DNA of 64,000 nucleotides from Sediminicola luteus (GCF_002514735.1 NZ_NBWU01000005.1:248001-312000), one strand, 5' to 3'. Shown: positions 15,302 to 23,948, numbered from the stretch's first letter. Made by a program: numbers and translations. The notes: a model not told the origin generated them from the letters alone.

Positions 15302-18300
15302 ATGTTCTCGAAAACCTTCGAAAAGTGGAACGTTTATTTAGGCTGGTCCGCTTTTTTGATTTCCCTGATCACCTACTTTATCACCGTGGAGCCCACGGGC
15401 AGCTTTTGGGACGCCGGTGAATACATAGCCACTTCGGCCAAATTGCAGGTGGGCCACCCCCCGGGGGCACCGCTCTTGCAAATGATCGGGGCCTTTTTCG
15501 CCATGTTCGCCCTCGAGGCCGACCAGGTGGCCCGTATGATCAACTATGTCTCGGGCGTATCATCGGCCTTTACCATTCTGTTCATGTTCTGGACCCTGAC
15601 CAACCTATTGCGCCATTTGGTGGGCAAGGGTAAGGAAATGGGGCCATCGAAATCTTGGGCCGTATTGGGCGCCGCCATGGTAGGGGCCTTGGCCTTTACC
15701 TATTCCGATAGCTTTTGGTTCAATGCCGTGGAGACCGAGGTGTATGCCATGGCCAGTTTGATCATGGCCTTGCAATTGTACCTGGGCCTACGTTGGGTTG
15801 ACGATATGCACAGCCCTAGGGGCAACCGCTGGTTGGTATTGATCTGTTTCGTGATCGGGCTTACCTTCGGGATACAGTTCATGGGCTTTTTGGCCATACC
15901 CTCGATCGGGCTGCTCTACTATTTTAAGAACTATAAAAAGGTGACCCCGCTCAACTTCATTTTGGCCAATGTGGCCGTGGTGGCCGTATTGATGCTGGTC
16001 TATAAGTTCTCGCTCACCTATGTGCTCAAGATCTTTGGTTGGGGCGAGGTGTTCTTCGTGAACAGTGTGGGGCTACCCTTTAATTCGGGCACCCTTATCG
16101 TGGGGCTGGGCTTTGCGGCGGCCTTTTATTTTGGGCTGCGCTATACCCGCCAGAACGGCTATAGGACCGCAAACACCCTGGTACTCTCGGCCCTGTTCCT
16201 GTTCTTGGGCTTTTCGTCTTGGCTTATGCTGCCCATCAGGGCCAACGCCAAGGTGGTGATCAACGAAAACGACCCTTCCGACGCCCGTTCGCTCTTGGCC
16301 TATTATAACCGGGAACAATACCCCGGGGTAGATTCGCCCGTCTATGGCGCCTATTATTCCGATATGTTCGCCCCTTCGGGGGATGACCGTGACGACAAGC
16401 CTAAATACGAAAAGAACCACAAGACCGGTAAATACGATATCGTGAACCGCTACGAGGGTGCCATACCCGGGCCCAACGAAAAACATGTGGGCCTTATGCC
16501 CCGTATGTGGAGCGAACAGCATGCCGAGAACTATATGCGTTATTTCGGGCCGATCGACTTTAAGATCAAGACCGAGTACCTGAGCAATGAGGAATTGCGG
16601 CAAGCCGTGGCCCAGCTCAAGGCAGGGCTGGCCAATGGCGATGTGGAGGTCTCGGAGTACATCCGTTTCCTTCGGGAGTTCCAAGATTTCGTGGAGGTGA
16701 AGCCCCCGAGCCTAATGGACAATATCGATTACCTGATCCGTTTTCAGTTCGGCTTTATGTACTGGCGCTATTTTATGTGGAACTTCACCGGCAAACAAGA
16801 CGATGTACAGGGCCGTTACGACGAGCATGGCAACTGGCTCAGCGGTATCAACGCCTTGGACGAGATACGTTTGGGCAGTCAGGACAACCTACCCTCGGAC
16901 ATTGCCAACAACAAAGGCCGGAATACCTATTTCTTTCTGCCCCTGCTATTGGGTATCATAGGCATACTCTTCCAGATCAAAAAAGACCCCAAGCAGTTTT
17001 GGGTGCTCTTGGTGTTCTTTTTGTTCACCGGTCTGGCCATACAGTTTTACACCAACCCCTATATCTTCCAGCCTAGGGAAAGGGACTATTCGTTGGTGGG
17101 TTCGTTTTATGTTTTCGCGCTATGGATCGGGATCGGGGCCTATGGCCTGTACGATGGGTTCAAAAAATTCCTTTCGCCCAAGCTGGCCGCACCGGTTATC
17201 ACCTTGGCCTGTCTGTTGGCCGTGCCTGGGCTTATGGCCTACCAGAACTGGGACGACCACGATAGATCGGGGCGTTATACCGCCAACTCTACCGCAAAGG
17301 CCTATCTCGATAGCTGCGCAAAAGACGTGGGGGCCATTTTGTTTACCACCGCCGATAATGAGATCTTTCCTATCTGGAGCGTTCAAGAGGCCGAGGGGTA
17401 TCGGACCGATGTGCGGGCCTTGATCAGTGGCTATCTCAATTTTGATTGGTATATAGACCAGGTTAAAAGTAAGGCCTATAATAATGAGGCCATACCTTCG
17501 CAGCTGACCCATGAACAGTATCGGTATGGCACCCGCGATTATGTGGTCTATCGTAAAATGACGGAAAAGCGCTGGCATATCAAAGACTTTATGAATTGGA
17601 TCGCAAGTGATGCCCCCCAGACCAAATTCAAATATGTGTTGGAAAAACAGGGCGCCGATCTTAGGGCTTATTCCGAAAATACTTTGGACTTGGTGTACTA
17701 CCCCACGAACAAAATCCGAATTCCGGTAGATAAGAAGAAGGTCTTGGAAAAAGGATTGGTTCCCAAAACCGACGCCCATTTGATTGAAGATTATGTGGAT
17801 ATCGAAGTTTCGGAAAACGCCATTTCCAAAAGTAAACTGTTGATGTTGGATCTGTTGGCCAATAACGAATGGGAACGTCCCATTTATTTTTCCGGAGGGG
17901 TATATGACGATGCCGAATATATCTGGCTCAAAGATTATTTACAATTAGATGGGTTGTGCTATAAATTCGTGCCCATTAAAACCCCAAGAATCAATAAATT
18001 CGAGTTTGGAAGGGTAGATGCCCAAACGGGCTACGATATTGTAAAAAAATGGGAATGGGGCAATAGCGGCGATCCGGATGTGTATCTCGATCCCAAAAGC
18101 CGGCGCCAGGCCATTTCTTTCCGGATGTCTTTAAGTAAGCTTACGGAGGCCTTGATTACCGATGGGCAGTTGGATAAGGCGACGGACACCATAGATTTAG
18201 CCATGGAACATATGCCCGTGGACCGGTTTGGTTACTATTCCTTTGTTGAGCCGTTTCTAGAGGGGTATTATAAAGTGGGTGAAACTGAAAAAGCCCAGAC

Positions 18301-18547
18301 CTTGTTTACACAATTGAAACAAGTCTATCAAGAATACCTCGATTATTTTGCCAGCCTTACCCTAGACGAGCAATATGAAAAGATCGAGGACATTATTGCC
18401 AATATGGAAGGCTACCGCCGCAACCTCGATATTTTGATCGAGAACCGAGACGAATCCTTGGTAGAAAAAGAGACCCAAGAATTCAATGGGTATATCGACA
18501 AGTTCAGATATTTTTTAGAATCGAGTCCTATTGGGTCAACTGATTGA
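15302..18547 (+). CDS. DUF2723 / GT117-type multi-pass membrane protein
   Basis: 1081 residues. The N-terminal DUF2723 region has the diagnostic FWDAGEYIATSAKLQVGHPPGAPL near 33-56 and about ten membrane helices to residue 370. An extracytoplasmic insert follows, then more helices (FFLPLLLGIIGILF, FWVLLVFFLFTGLAIQFY, APVITLACLLAVPGLMAY), and a soluble C-terminal half with helical repeats. The family is classed with protein O-mannosyltransferase-like glycosyltransferases; substrate unknown. Base use changes inside the gene: sampled 60-base rows around 16561-16680 count 53-60% GC with C/G-ending codons, while rows around 17761 and 18001 count 43-47%, like the neighbours. The switch lies near 17300-17500. 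The stop overlaps the convergent gldA by 20 bases. Confidence 0.9.
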   Translation: MFSKTFEKWNVYLGWSAFLISLITYFITVEPTGSFWDAGEYIATSAKLQVGHPPGAPLLQMIGAFFAMFALEADQVARMINYVSGVSSAFTILFMFWTLTNLLRHLVGKGKEMGPSKSWAVLGAAMVGALAFTYSDSFWFNAVETEVYAMASLIMALQLYLGLRWVDDMHSPRGNRWLVLICFVIGLTFGIQFMGFLAIPSIGLLYYFKNYKKVTPLNFILANVAVVAVLMLVYKFSLTYVLKIFGWGEVFFVNSVGLPFNSGTLIVGLGFAAAFYFGLRYTRQNGYRTANTLVLSALFLFLGFSSWLMLPIRANAKVVINENDPSDARSLLAYYNREQYPGVDSPVYGAYYSDMFAPSGDDRDDKPKYEKNHKTGKYDIVNRYEGAIPGPNEKHVGLMPRMWSEQHAENYMRYFGPIDFKIKTEYLSNEELRQAVAQLKAGLANGDVEVSEYIRFLREFQDFVEVKPPSLMDNIDYLIRFQFGFMYWRYFMWNFTGKQDDVQGRYDEHGNWLSGINALDEIRLGSQDNLPSDIANNKGRNTYFFLPLLLGIIGILFQIKKDPKQFWVLLVFFLFTGLAIQFYTNPYIFQPRERDYSLVGSFYVFALWIGIGAYGLYDGFKKFLSPKLAAPVITLACLLAVPGLMAYQNWDDHDRSGRYTANSTAKAYLDSCAKDVGAILFTTADNEIFPIWSVQEAEGYRTDVRALISGYLNFDWYIDQVKSKAYNNEAIPSQLTHEQYRYGTRDYVVYRKMTEKRWHIKDFMNWIASDAPQTKFKYVLEKQGADLRAYSENTLDLVYYPTNKIRIPVDKKKVLEKGLVPKTDAHLIEDYVDIEVSENAISKSKLLMLDLLANNEWERPIYFSGGVYDDAEYIWLKDYLQLDGLCYKFVPIKTPRINKFEFGRVDAQTGYDIVKKWEWGNSGDPDVYLDPKSRRQAISFRMSLSKLTEALITDGQLDKATDTIDLAMEHMPVDRFGYYSFVEPFLEGYYKVGETEKAQTLFTQLKQVYQEYLDYFASLTLDEQYEKIEDIIANMEGYRRNLDILIENRDESLVEKETQEFNGYIDKFRYFLESSPIGSTD

Positions 18548-19421
18548 ACAGTGCTTCCAGGTTTTGGTTCTTGCGGTTCAGTTGCAGGGTTTTGAGTCCG
18601 TTTTCCTGGGCGAAATCGTATACGGCCGAGCGCATATCTTCTTGGGTATTGAACTTGATCTCGTATAGGAACCCACCTTGGTTTATGGCTTCTACCGCAT
18701 GGGGTAATCGCTTTAGCAAGCCTTCTTCCACCCGATAATCGAATTCAACCTGTATCAACTGTTCTTGGTCTTGTTGCAGGGCCTTTAGACTTTTATCGGC
18801 CACCAACTTGCCTTTATTGATAATGATCACCCGATCGCAAACCGCCTCTACTTCCTTCATAATATGGGTAGAGAGTAAAATGGTTTTGTCCTTACCGATC
18901 TCTTTGATCAATTTTCTGATTTCCAAGAGTTGGTTGGGATCCAGTCCGGTGGTAGGCTCATCTAGGATCAATACTTCCGGATCATGCAAAAGTGCCGCGG
19001 CTAGGCCTACCCGTTGGCGATAACCTTTAGACAGGCTTCCGATTTTCTTATGGGCTTCCGGCTGTAATCCGGTTAATTCGATAACCGTATCAATTTTCGA
19101 CTTTTCCGTTTGGTAGGCATCGGCACAAAATCCAAGATATTCCTTTACATACATATCCAAATACAACGGATTGTGTTCCGGCAGGTAGCCTATAGAGGCC
19201 TTTACCTGAGCTTTGTCCGCGACCACATCGTATCCGTTAACGGAGGCTTTTCCGGCAGTGGCGGTCAAATAGGTGGTCAAAATTTTCATCAGGGTAGATT
19301 TACCTGCCCCGTTCGGGCCCAGGAAACCGACGATTTCCCCTTTTTCCAAAGCAAAGGAAACTTGGTCCAAAGCGCGCTGACTACCATAATCTTTTACAAT
19401 TTCCGAAACCGTAATCGACAT
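18528..19421 (-). CDS. gldA: Gliding motility ABC transporter ATP-binding protein GldA
   Basis: 297 residues. Walker A GPNGAGKST at 35-43, YLPEHNPLYLDMYVKEYL, signature LSKGYRQRVGLAAALLHDP, Walker B LILDEPTTGLDPNQ, and the switch His in LLSTHIMKEVEAVCDR. The C-terminal domain (QVEFDYRVEEGLLKRL...NRKNQNLEALFNQLTQ) matches GldA of Flavobacterium rather than a generic ABC-2 ATPase. GldA with GldF and GldG forms an ABC transporter linked to gliding; the permease genes are not in this window. The last 20 bases overlap the 3' end of the convergent DUF2723 gene, so each gene's end is constrained by the other. Confidence 0.87.
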   Translation of the reverse strand: MSITVSEIVKDYGSQRALDQVSFALEKGEIVGFLGPNGAGKSTLMKILTTYLTATAGKASVNGYDVVADKAQVKASIGYLPEHNPLYLDMYVKEYLGFCADAYQTEKSKIDTVIELTGLQPEAHKKIGSLSKGYRQRVGLAAALLHDPEVLILDEPTTGLDPNQLLEIRKLIKEIGKDKTILLSTHIMKEVEAVCDRVIIINKGKLVADKSLKALQQDQEQLIQVEFDYRVEEGLLKRLPHAVEAINQGGFLYEIKFNTQEDMRSAVYDFAQENGLKTLQLNRKNQNLEALFNQLTQ

Positions 19422-19665
19422 AATCCTAAGATTTTTTAAACGTATTCCAAAAGTAGGCCTTTATGGTTTGTATTCGATGTGATTGTTGTAAAAAGCATCT
19501 AATATTGTATTAAAACCCAACCGGTTTGGGGTTTGGGCATCCCAATTTAATGCCAATGGGGTTTTAGCCGATTTTAATGGATAACCAATGAAGGCGTAAT
19601 GAAAGTGCGAATATTCATTCAAAATCCTGAATTCGTGATAAAATCATAAAAAAAGGGTCGTCGGA
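19422..19665. other. Gap between gldA and the aromatic operon leader
   Basis: About 240 bases upstream of gldA (divergent) and of the attenuator promoter. It holds A/T-rich DNA with a G/C run AACCCAACCGGTTTGGGGTTT near 19517-19537 that could fold weakly. I see no gene and no convincing gldA promoter. Confidence 0.4.
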
Positions 19666-19695
19666 TTTGATTTTTGGATTTAATGGTTACCTTAG
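19666..19695 (+). promoter_or_regulatory. Promoter of the aromatic amino acid operon
   Basis: TTTG (19666-19669) is separated by 18 bases from TACCTTAG (19688-19695), one mismatch from TAnnTTTG. Transcription would begin near 19701, about 14 bases before the leader peptide ATG, leaving room for little else than the attenuator. Confidence 0.6.
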
Positions 19696-19714
19696 CCCTC
19701 GTTAATCGAAAGAA

Positions 19715-19786
19715 ATGCAACGCAACTATTTTTGGAACGGATTTTACTTTTACTTCTTTTTTAAGAGAGGTACGGGACCGTTATAG
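19715..19786 (+). CDS. pheL: Phe/Tyr-rich leader peptide of the aromatic amino acid operon
   Basis: A 23-codon ORF reading MQRNYFWNGF then YFYFFFKRGTGPL and stopping with TAG. Six Phe, three Tyr and one Trp make up ten of the twelve residues at 5-16. It is followed 29 bases after the stop by a perfect terminator and then by prephenate dehydratase, 74 bases after the stop. This is the architecture of ribosome-mediated attenuation. With Phe-tRNA scarce the ribosome stalls on the Phe run; with enough Phe it reaches the stop codon and covers bases 19773-19778, which would otherwise form the antiterminator. The symbol pheL is given by analogy with enterobacteria; no homology is claimed. The promoter ends about 20 bases upstream. 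Confidence 0.87.
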   Translation: MQRNYFWNGFYFYFFFKRGTGPL

Positions 19787-19843
19787 CCAATAGTTGATTG
19801 GAAATATAAAGAAGAGTCCCGGAGAAAACCGGGACTTTTTTTG
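19773..19843 (+). terminator. Attenuator: terminator with competing antiterminator upstream of pheA
   Basis: Terminator: AGTCCCGG (19815-19822), loop AGAAAA, CCGGGACT (19829-19836), running into seven Ts. The competing strand CGGGAC (19773-19778), inside the last codons of the leader peptide, is exactly complementary to GTCCCG (19816-19821) in the terminator's 5' arm. A ribosome at the leader stop (19784-19786) would cover the competing strand and let the terminator form; a ribosome stalled on Phe codons would leave it free. Confidence 0.9.
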
Positions 19844-19860
19844 TTTAAAAGAGTTTGTAA

Positions 19861-20688
19861 ATGAGTTTACGCATTGCGATACAAGGGGTAAGGGGATCTA
19901 ACCACCATCAGGTGGCCAACGATTTCTATGGCAAGGACATTTCTTTGGTAGAATGTCTCTCTTTCGATGCCTTGGTAGATTCACTTTTAGAGAAAAGGGC
20001 CGATAAAGGTATTATGGCCATTGAGAATTCGATCGCCGGCTCTATTATACCAAATTATAATCTGGTGTACCATAATAACCTTCATATTATCGGGGAGTCT
20101 TATCTCAGTATCCATCATAACCTAATGGCTCTGAATGGGCAATCTATCGAAGATCTTGAAGAGGTACGTACCCATCCTATGGCGCTGTTGCAGTGTAAGA
20201 CTTTTTTAAAGCAGCACCGTCATATTAAGTTGGTCGAAGATGTAGATACTGCCGAAACTGCACGTAGGATCCAGGCTGAGCAGTTGACCAAAGTAGGGGC
20301 CATTGCCCCCAAAATGGCCGCCAAGCTCTACGACCTATCGATTTTGGCACCGGAAATTCAGACCATTAAAAACAATGCGACACGGTTTATTATCGTGAAA
20401 ACGCAGAACAAGGAATTGCCGAAAGAGGAAATCAATAAAGCTTCGGTACGCTTTGTTCTAGATCACAAACGGGGCAGTTTGGCTACCGTATTGAACGTGA
20501 TGAGCGACTGTAATTTGAATTTAACGAAAATACAATCCCTACCTATTATCGAACATCCTTGGAAATATGCCTTCTTTGTCGATGTGACCTTCAATGGCTA
20601 CGAACGTTTCCATAAGGCCAAGTCGCTTTTAGAGATCATGGCCGAGGAGTTCAGGGTATTGGGTGAATATAAAAACGCACGTCTATGA
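19861..20688 (+). CDS. pheA: Prephenate dehydratase
   Basis: Converts prephenate to phenylpyruvate, the committed step to phenylalanine. 275 residues: a catalytic periplasmic-binding-like domain (RIAIQGVRGSNHHQVA, GIMAIENSIAGSI, THPMALLQC), the catalytic TRF motif at 174-176 (NNATRFIIV), and a C-terminal ACT domain from about 195 (GSLATVLNVMSDCNLNLTKIQS). The ESRP motif that helps bind regulatory phenylalanine reads QSLP here (225-228), so feedback control may differ from the E. coli enzyme. There is no chorismate mutase domain; that activity is fused to DAHP synthase three genes downstream. First structural gene after the Phe-rich leader; it overlaps the aminotransferase by 4 bases (ATGA). 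Confidence 0.95.
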   Translation: MSLRIAIQGVRGSNHHQVANDFYGKDISLVECLSFDALVDSLLEKRADKGIMAIENSIAGSIIPNYNLVYHNNLHIIGESYLSIHHNLMALNGQSIEDLEEVRTHPMALLQCKTFLKQHRHIKLVEDVDTAETARRIQAEQLTKVGAIAPKMAAKLYDLSILAPEIQTIKNNATRFIIVKTQNKELPKEEINKASVRFVLDHKRGSLATVLNVMSDCNLNLTKIQSLPIIEHPWKYAFFVDVTFNGYERFHKAKSLLEIMAEEFRVLGEYKNARL

Positions 20689-21830
20689 ATATAGCGGCCA
20701 AACGGTTAGCTACCGTAAAAGAATACTACTTCTCCAAAAAATTGAGGGAAGTACGGGAATTGATGCAGGCCGGTAGGCCCATTATCAATATGGGTATCGG
20801 TAGTCCTGATCTGGCACCTTCCGAGCCTATTTTAAAAGCGCTTAAAGAAGCGGTAACCTTCGATGGGGCCCATCAATATCAGAGTTATCAAGGACTTCCT
20901 GCATTGCGCGAGGCCATTGCCGAGTTTTACCACGCCAAGTTTGGGGTAGATCTGAACAGTGCCCATGAGGTTTTACCCTTAATGGGGTCTAAAGAAGGCA
21001 TTATGCACATTAGTATGGCCTTTTTAAACTCGGGCGATGGGGTGTTGATCCCCAATCCGGGCTACCCAACCTATGCTTCGGTAACCCGATTGGTGGGGGG
21101 CGAACCTATTTTCTACGACCTTAATGAAGAAGGCAATTGGTTCCCGGATTTAGAGGCCTTGGAAAAAAGTGATTTATCTAGGGTTAAGCTAATGTGGTTG
21201 GGTTACCCGCATATGCCAACGGGTGCCAAGGCCACGACCGAGCAGTTGGAGCGCTTGGTCGTCTTTGCCAAAAAACATGAAATACTTTTGGTGAACGATA
21301 ACCCTTACAGTTTTGTGCTGAACCACGAACCTATGAGTATTCTTAGTATTCCAGGGGCCAAAGATGTGGCCTTGGAATTGAACTCCTTGTCCAAGACCTT
21401 TAATATGGCCGGTTGGCGGGTGGGAATGGTCATGGGGGCCGAAAAATATATTACCGACGTACTTAAGGTAAAGAGTAATATGGATTCCGGTATGTTCTAC
21501 GGTATTCAAAAAGGAGCCATTGCGGCCCTAAACAGCTCCGAAAGCTGGTTTCAGGAACTCAATGAGATTTATGACCGAAGAAAGGAACTGATCCTGCAAT
21601 TGGCAGACACCCTGGGCTGTACCTATGATGCCAGTGCGGCCGGAATGTTCGTTTGGGCCAAATTACCTGAAGGTATTACCGATGCCGAAGCCTTTATTAA
21701 CGATATCCTATACGATAAAAGCATTTTTATTACCCCGGGTACCGTTTTTGGCTCCAATGGGGAAGGCTATATCAGGTTTTCGCTCTGCGTGTCCGAAGAA
21801 AAGATTAAAGAAGCCATAGCACGTTTTTAA
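20685..21830 (+). CDS. PLP-dependent class I/II aminotransferase of the aromatic operon
   Basis: 381 residues, fold type I. Seen are the substrate-end block INMGIGSPDLAPSEPILKAL, YQGLPALREAIAEFY, PNPGYPTYASV and NDNPYSFVLN, plus the PLP lysine (about residue 237) in LNSLSKTFNMAGWRVGMVMG, with the Arg of RFSLCVSEE near the end. It sits between the prephenate dehydratase and dehydrogenase genes with a 4-base overlap before and one base after. It most likely transaminates phenylpyruvate and 4-hydroxyphenylpyruvate as the last step of Phe and Tyr synthesis. By sequence alone it could be read as an aspartate or LL-diaminopimelate-type aminotransferase; context decides. Confidence 0.88.
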   Translation: MNIAAKRLATVKEYYFSKKLREVRELMQAGRPIINMGIGSPDLAPSEPILKALKEAVTFDGAHQYQSYQGLPALREAIAEFYHAKFGVDLNSAHEVLPLMGSKEGIMHISMAFLNSGDGVLIPNPGYPTYASVTRLVGGEPIFYDLNEEGNWFPDLEALEKSDLSRVKLMWLGYPHMPTGAKATTEQLERLVVFAKKHEILLVNDNPYSFVLNHEPMSILSIPGAKDVALELNSLSKTFNMAGWRVGMVMGAEKYITDVLKVKSNMDSGMFYGIQKGAIAALNSSESWFQELNEIYDRRKELILQLADTLGCTYDASAAGMFVWAKLPEGITDAEAFINDILYDKSIFITPGTVFGSNGEGYIRFSLCVSEEKIKEAIARF

Positions 21831-21831
21831 G

Positions 21832-22692
21832 ATGGAGGTATTTATCATAGGAATCGGATTAATAGGGGGGTCGTTGGCCAAGGATATTAAAAAACAACAT
21901 CCGGAGGCTACCATTCACGGTATAGATATAAATGAAGGGCATTTAGATGAAGCTTTGGAAATAGGTCTTATCGATGCCAAAGCCACTAGGGCCGATCTTG
22001 TAAAGGCCGATTGGGTCATTATTGGGATACCGGTAGATGCCCTTACCCAAGAACTTGGCGGCATTTTAGATGCGGTTCCAGACGATGCCTTGGTACTCGA
22101 TATGGGGTCTACCAAAGAACAGATATGTGCCTTGGTGGCCGACCATCCGAAGCGACGTAACTTTTTGGCCTGCCACCCTATAGCGGGTACCGAGTTTTCG
22201 GGCCCTTCGGCTGCCCTTGAAGGTTTATATGCCGGAAAGACCATGATCATTTGTGAGGTCGAGAAAACGGCATTTAAGTTGCAGGAAAAGGCCTTGGAAC
22301 TTTTTCGGGAAATCGGGATGCGGGTACGCTATATGAATCCGGTGGCACATGACAAGCACATTGCCTATGTTTCGCATCTGTCGCATATCTCCTCCTTTAT
22401 GTTGGGGAAAACGGTTATGGAGAAAGAAAAGAACGAACGCGATATTTTCGATATGGCCGGTTCCGGTTTCGAAAGCACCGTACGCTTGGCCAAAAGTTCG
22501 CCTGCTATGTGGGCGCCTATTTTTAGGCAGAACAAAACCAATGTGGTAGAAACCTTGAACGAATACATCCAAAACCTACAAGCCTTTAAAAACTTGGTTG
22601 AACAAGGCGATTTTGAAGGCATGTACAACGAAATGGAAGCGACCAATAGAATTAAAGATATATTAAACGGAATACCAATACTTAACAAATAG
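21832..22692 (+). CDS. tyrA: Prephenate dehydrogenase
   Basis: Oxidatively decarboxylates prephenate to 4-hydroxyphenylpyruvate for tyrosine. 286 residues with the N-terminal NAD motif GIGLIGGSLA (7-16), the acidic residue after strand 2 (HGIDIN), LDMGSTKEQI, the substrate block ACHPIAGTEFSGPSAA, and the helical dimerisation domain with HDKHIAYVSHLSHISSFML. There is no ACT or chorismate mutase domain. The gene starts one base after the aminotransferase stop and ends 9 bases before the DAHP synthase gene, so it is coupled within the attenuator-controlled operon. Having both the Phe and Tyr branch enzymes after one leader explains why Tyr codons are mixed into the Phe run. Confidence 0.94.
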   Translation: MEVFIIGIGLIGGSLAKDIKKQHPEATIHGIDINEGHLDEALEIGLIDAKATRADLVKADWVIIGIPVDALTQELGGILDAVPDDALVLDMGSTKEQICALVADHPKRRNFLACHPIAGTEFSGPSAALEGLYAGKTMIICEVEKTAFKLQEKALELFREIGMRVRYMNPVAHDKHIAYVSHLSHISSFMLGKTVMEKEKNERDIFDMAGSGFESTVRLAKSSPAMWAPIFRQNKTNVVETLNEYIQNLQAFKNLVEQGDFEGMYNEMEATNRIKDILNGIPILNK

Positions 22693-22701
22693 CTTTAGAA
22701 A

Positions 22702-23784
22702 ATGGAAAACAAGAAAGAAATGCGCAAATGGCTCGATGACCTAGGGTTGGACCACCCATTGGTAATCGCCGGACCCTGTAGTGCCGAGACCGAGGAACAG
22801 GTGTTGAAAATTGCCCATTCCCTTAAAGATACCGATGTAAACTACTTCCGTTCCGGAATCTGGAAACCACGTACCCGTCCCGGAAACTTTGAAGGTGTTG
22901 GTGCCTTGGGGCTTAAATGGTTGCAAAAAGTAAAGGAAGAAACCGGAATGAAAACCGCTACCGAGGTGGCTAACCGCAATCATGTAGAGTTGGCCTTGGA
23001 GCACGATATAGATTTATTATGGATCGGGGCGCGTTCTACGGTTAGTCCTTTTATAGTTCAAGAAATAGCCGATGCCCTTCAAGGTACCGATAAGATCGTA
23101 TTGGTGAAAAACCCGGTAAACCCAGATCTTTCGTTATGGTTGGGTGGTATTGAGCGTTTGTATACGGCCGATATCAAGAACTTGGGTGTAATCCACCGTG
23201 GGTTCTCTACTTACGAGAAAACCAAATACCGTAACAACCCCAACTGGCAATTGGCCATCGAGCTTCAAAGTAAGTTCCCCGATTTACCGATTATAAACGA
23301 TCCATCGCATATTGCCGGAAAACGAGACCTCGTTTTCGATATTTCGCAAGAGGCCTTAGATCTTAATTTTGACGGGCTAATGATCGAAACCCACCACGAT
23401 CCAGACAATGCCTGGAGTGATGCCGCCCAGCAGGTTACCCCAGAGCGTTTGGTGCAGATCATGAAAGATCTTACCATTCGTAAAGAAACCGATCCCGAGG
23501 CAGAATACAACAAAAAATTGGGCAACCTTAGGGCACAAATCGATATGATCGACAACGATCTGATCGAAATGTTGGGGAAACGTATGAAGGTATCCGATGG
23601 TATCGGGGAGTTGAAAAAACAAAAGAACGTTGCCGTATTACAAACCAACCGTTGGAACGCCATTTTGGGTAAAATGATCTTGGAAGGTGAAGGACACGGT
23701 TTAAGTGAGGAATTCGTTTTGAAAATGTTCAAGGCCATCCACCAAGAATCGATCAACCACCAAGAGAAGATCATCAACGGATAA
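22702..23784 (+). CDS. Bifunctional DAHP synthase / chorismate mutase (type II)
   Basis: 360 residues. The N-terminal 265 or so are a short KDO8P-synthase-like DAHP synthase (PLVIAGPCSAETEEQVL, FRSGIWKPRTRPGNFEG, WIGARSTVSPFIVQ, VLVKNPVNPDLSLWLGGIER, INDPSHIAGKR), joining PEP and erythrose 4-phosphate. The C-terminal 90 form an AroQ chorismate mutase (LRAQIDMIDNDLIEMLGKRM, IGELKKQKNVAVLQTNRWN), making prephenate for the two enzymes encoded upstream. One protein thus opens the shikimate pathway and makes the branch substrate; the fused mutase often lets prephenate or chorismate regulate the synthase. Last gene of the operon, followed by an inverted repeat and a strong terminator. Confidence 0.93.
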   Translation: MENKKEMRKWLDDLGLDHPLVIAGPCSAETEEQVLKIAHSLKDTDVNYFRSGIWKPRTRPGNFEGVGALGLKWLQKVKEETGMKTATEVANRNHVELALEHDIDLLWIGARSTVSPFIVQEIADALQGTDKIVLVKNPVNPDLSLWLGGIERLYTADIKNLGVIHRGFSTYEKTKYRNNPNWQLAIELQSKFPDLPIINDPSHIAGKRDLVFDISQEALDLNFDGLMIETHHDPDNAWSDAAQQVTPERLVQIMKDLTIRKETDPEAEYNKKLGNLRAQIDMIDNDLIEMLGKRMKVSDGIGELKKQKNVAVLQTNRWNAILGKMILEGEGHGLSEEFVLKMFKAIHQESINHQEKIING

Positions 23785-23788
23785 GCTA

Positions 23789-23863
23789 GTATAGCTTGTG
23801 AATTCTGAGCTCCCCATCTTGTTTCTAGAGGGGGGGATGGGAGTGAGGGAACTCAAGTTATAC
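23789..23863. repeat. Long imperfect inverted repeat after the aromatic operon
   Basis: The arms GTATAGCTTG...CTCCCCATC (23789-23818) and GATGGGAG...CAAGTTATAC (23836-23863) are largely complementary, with an A/G mismatch in the outer part and a purine run in the loop. It lies right after the operon's stop codon and before the terminator; it may be a dispersed REP-like element or an RNA 3'-end stabiliser. Confidence 0.45.
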
Positions 23864-23902
23864 CATCTCAATATTGAAATGGTATTAGGCATTTGTAGCT
23901 AT

Positions 23903-23932
23903 AAAAAAAGCGGCTTTTCGGCCGCTTTTTTT
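23903..23932. terminator. Bidirectional rho-independent terminator
   Basis: AAAAAAAGCGGC, loop TTTTCG, GCCGCTTTTTTT: a perfect 12-bp stem flanked by A and T runs, so it works on both strands. It ends the aromatic operon on the plus strand and the convergent secreted-protein gene on the minus strand. Confidence 0.93.
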
Positions 23933-23948
23933 GTGTGAGATCTACAGA

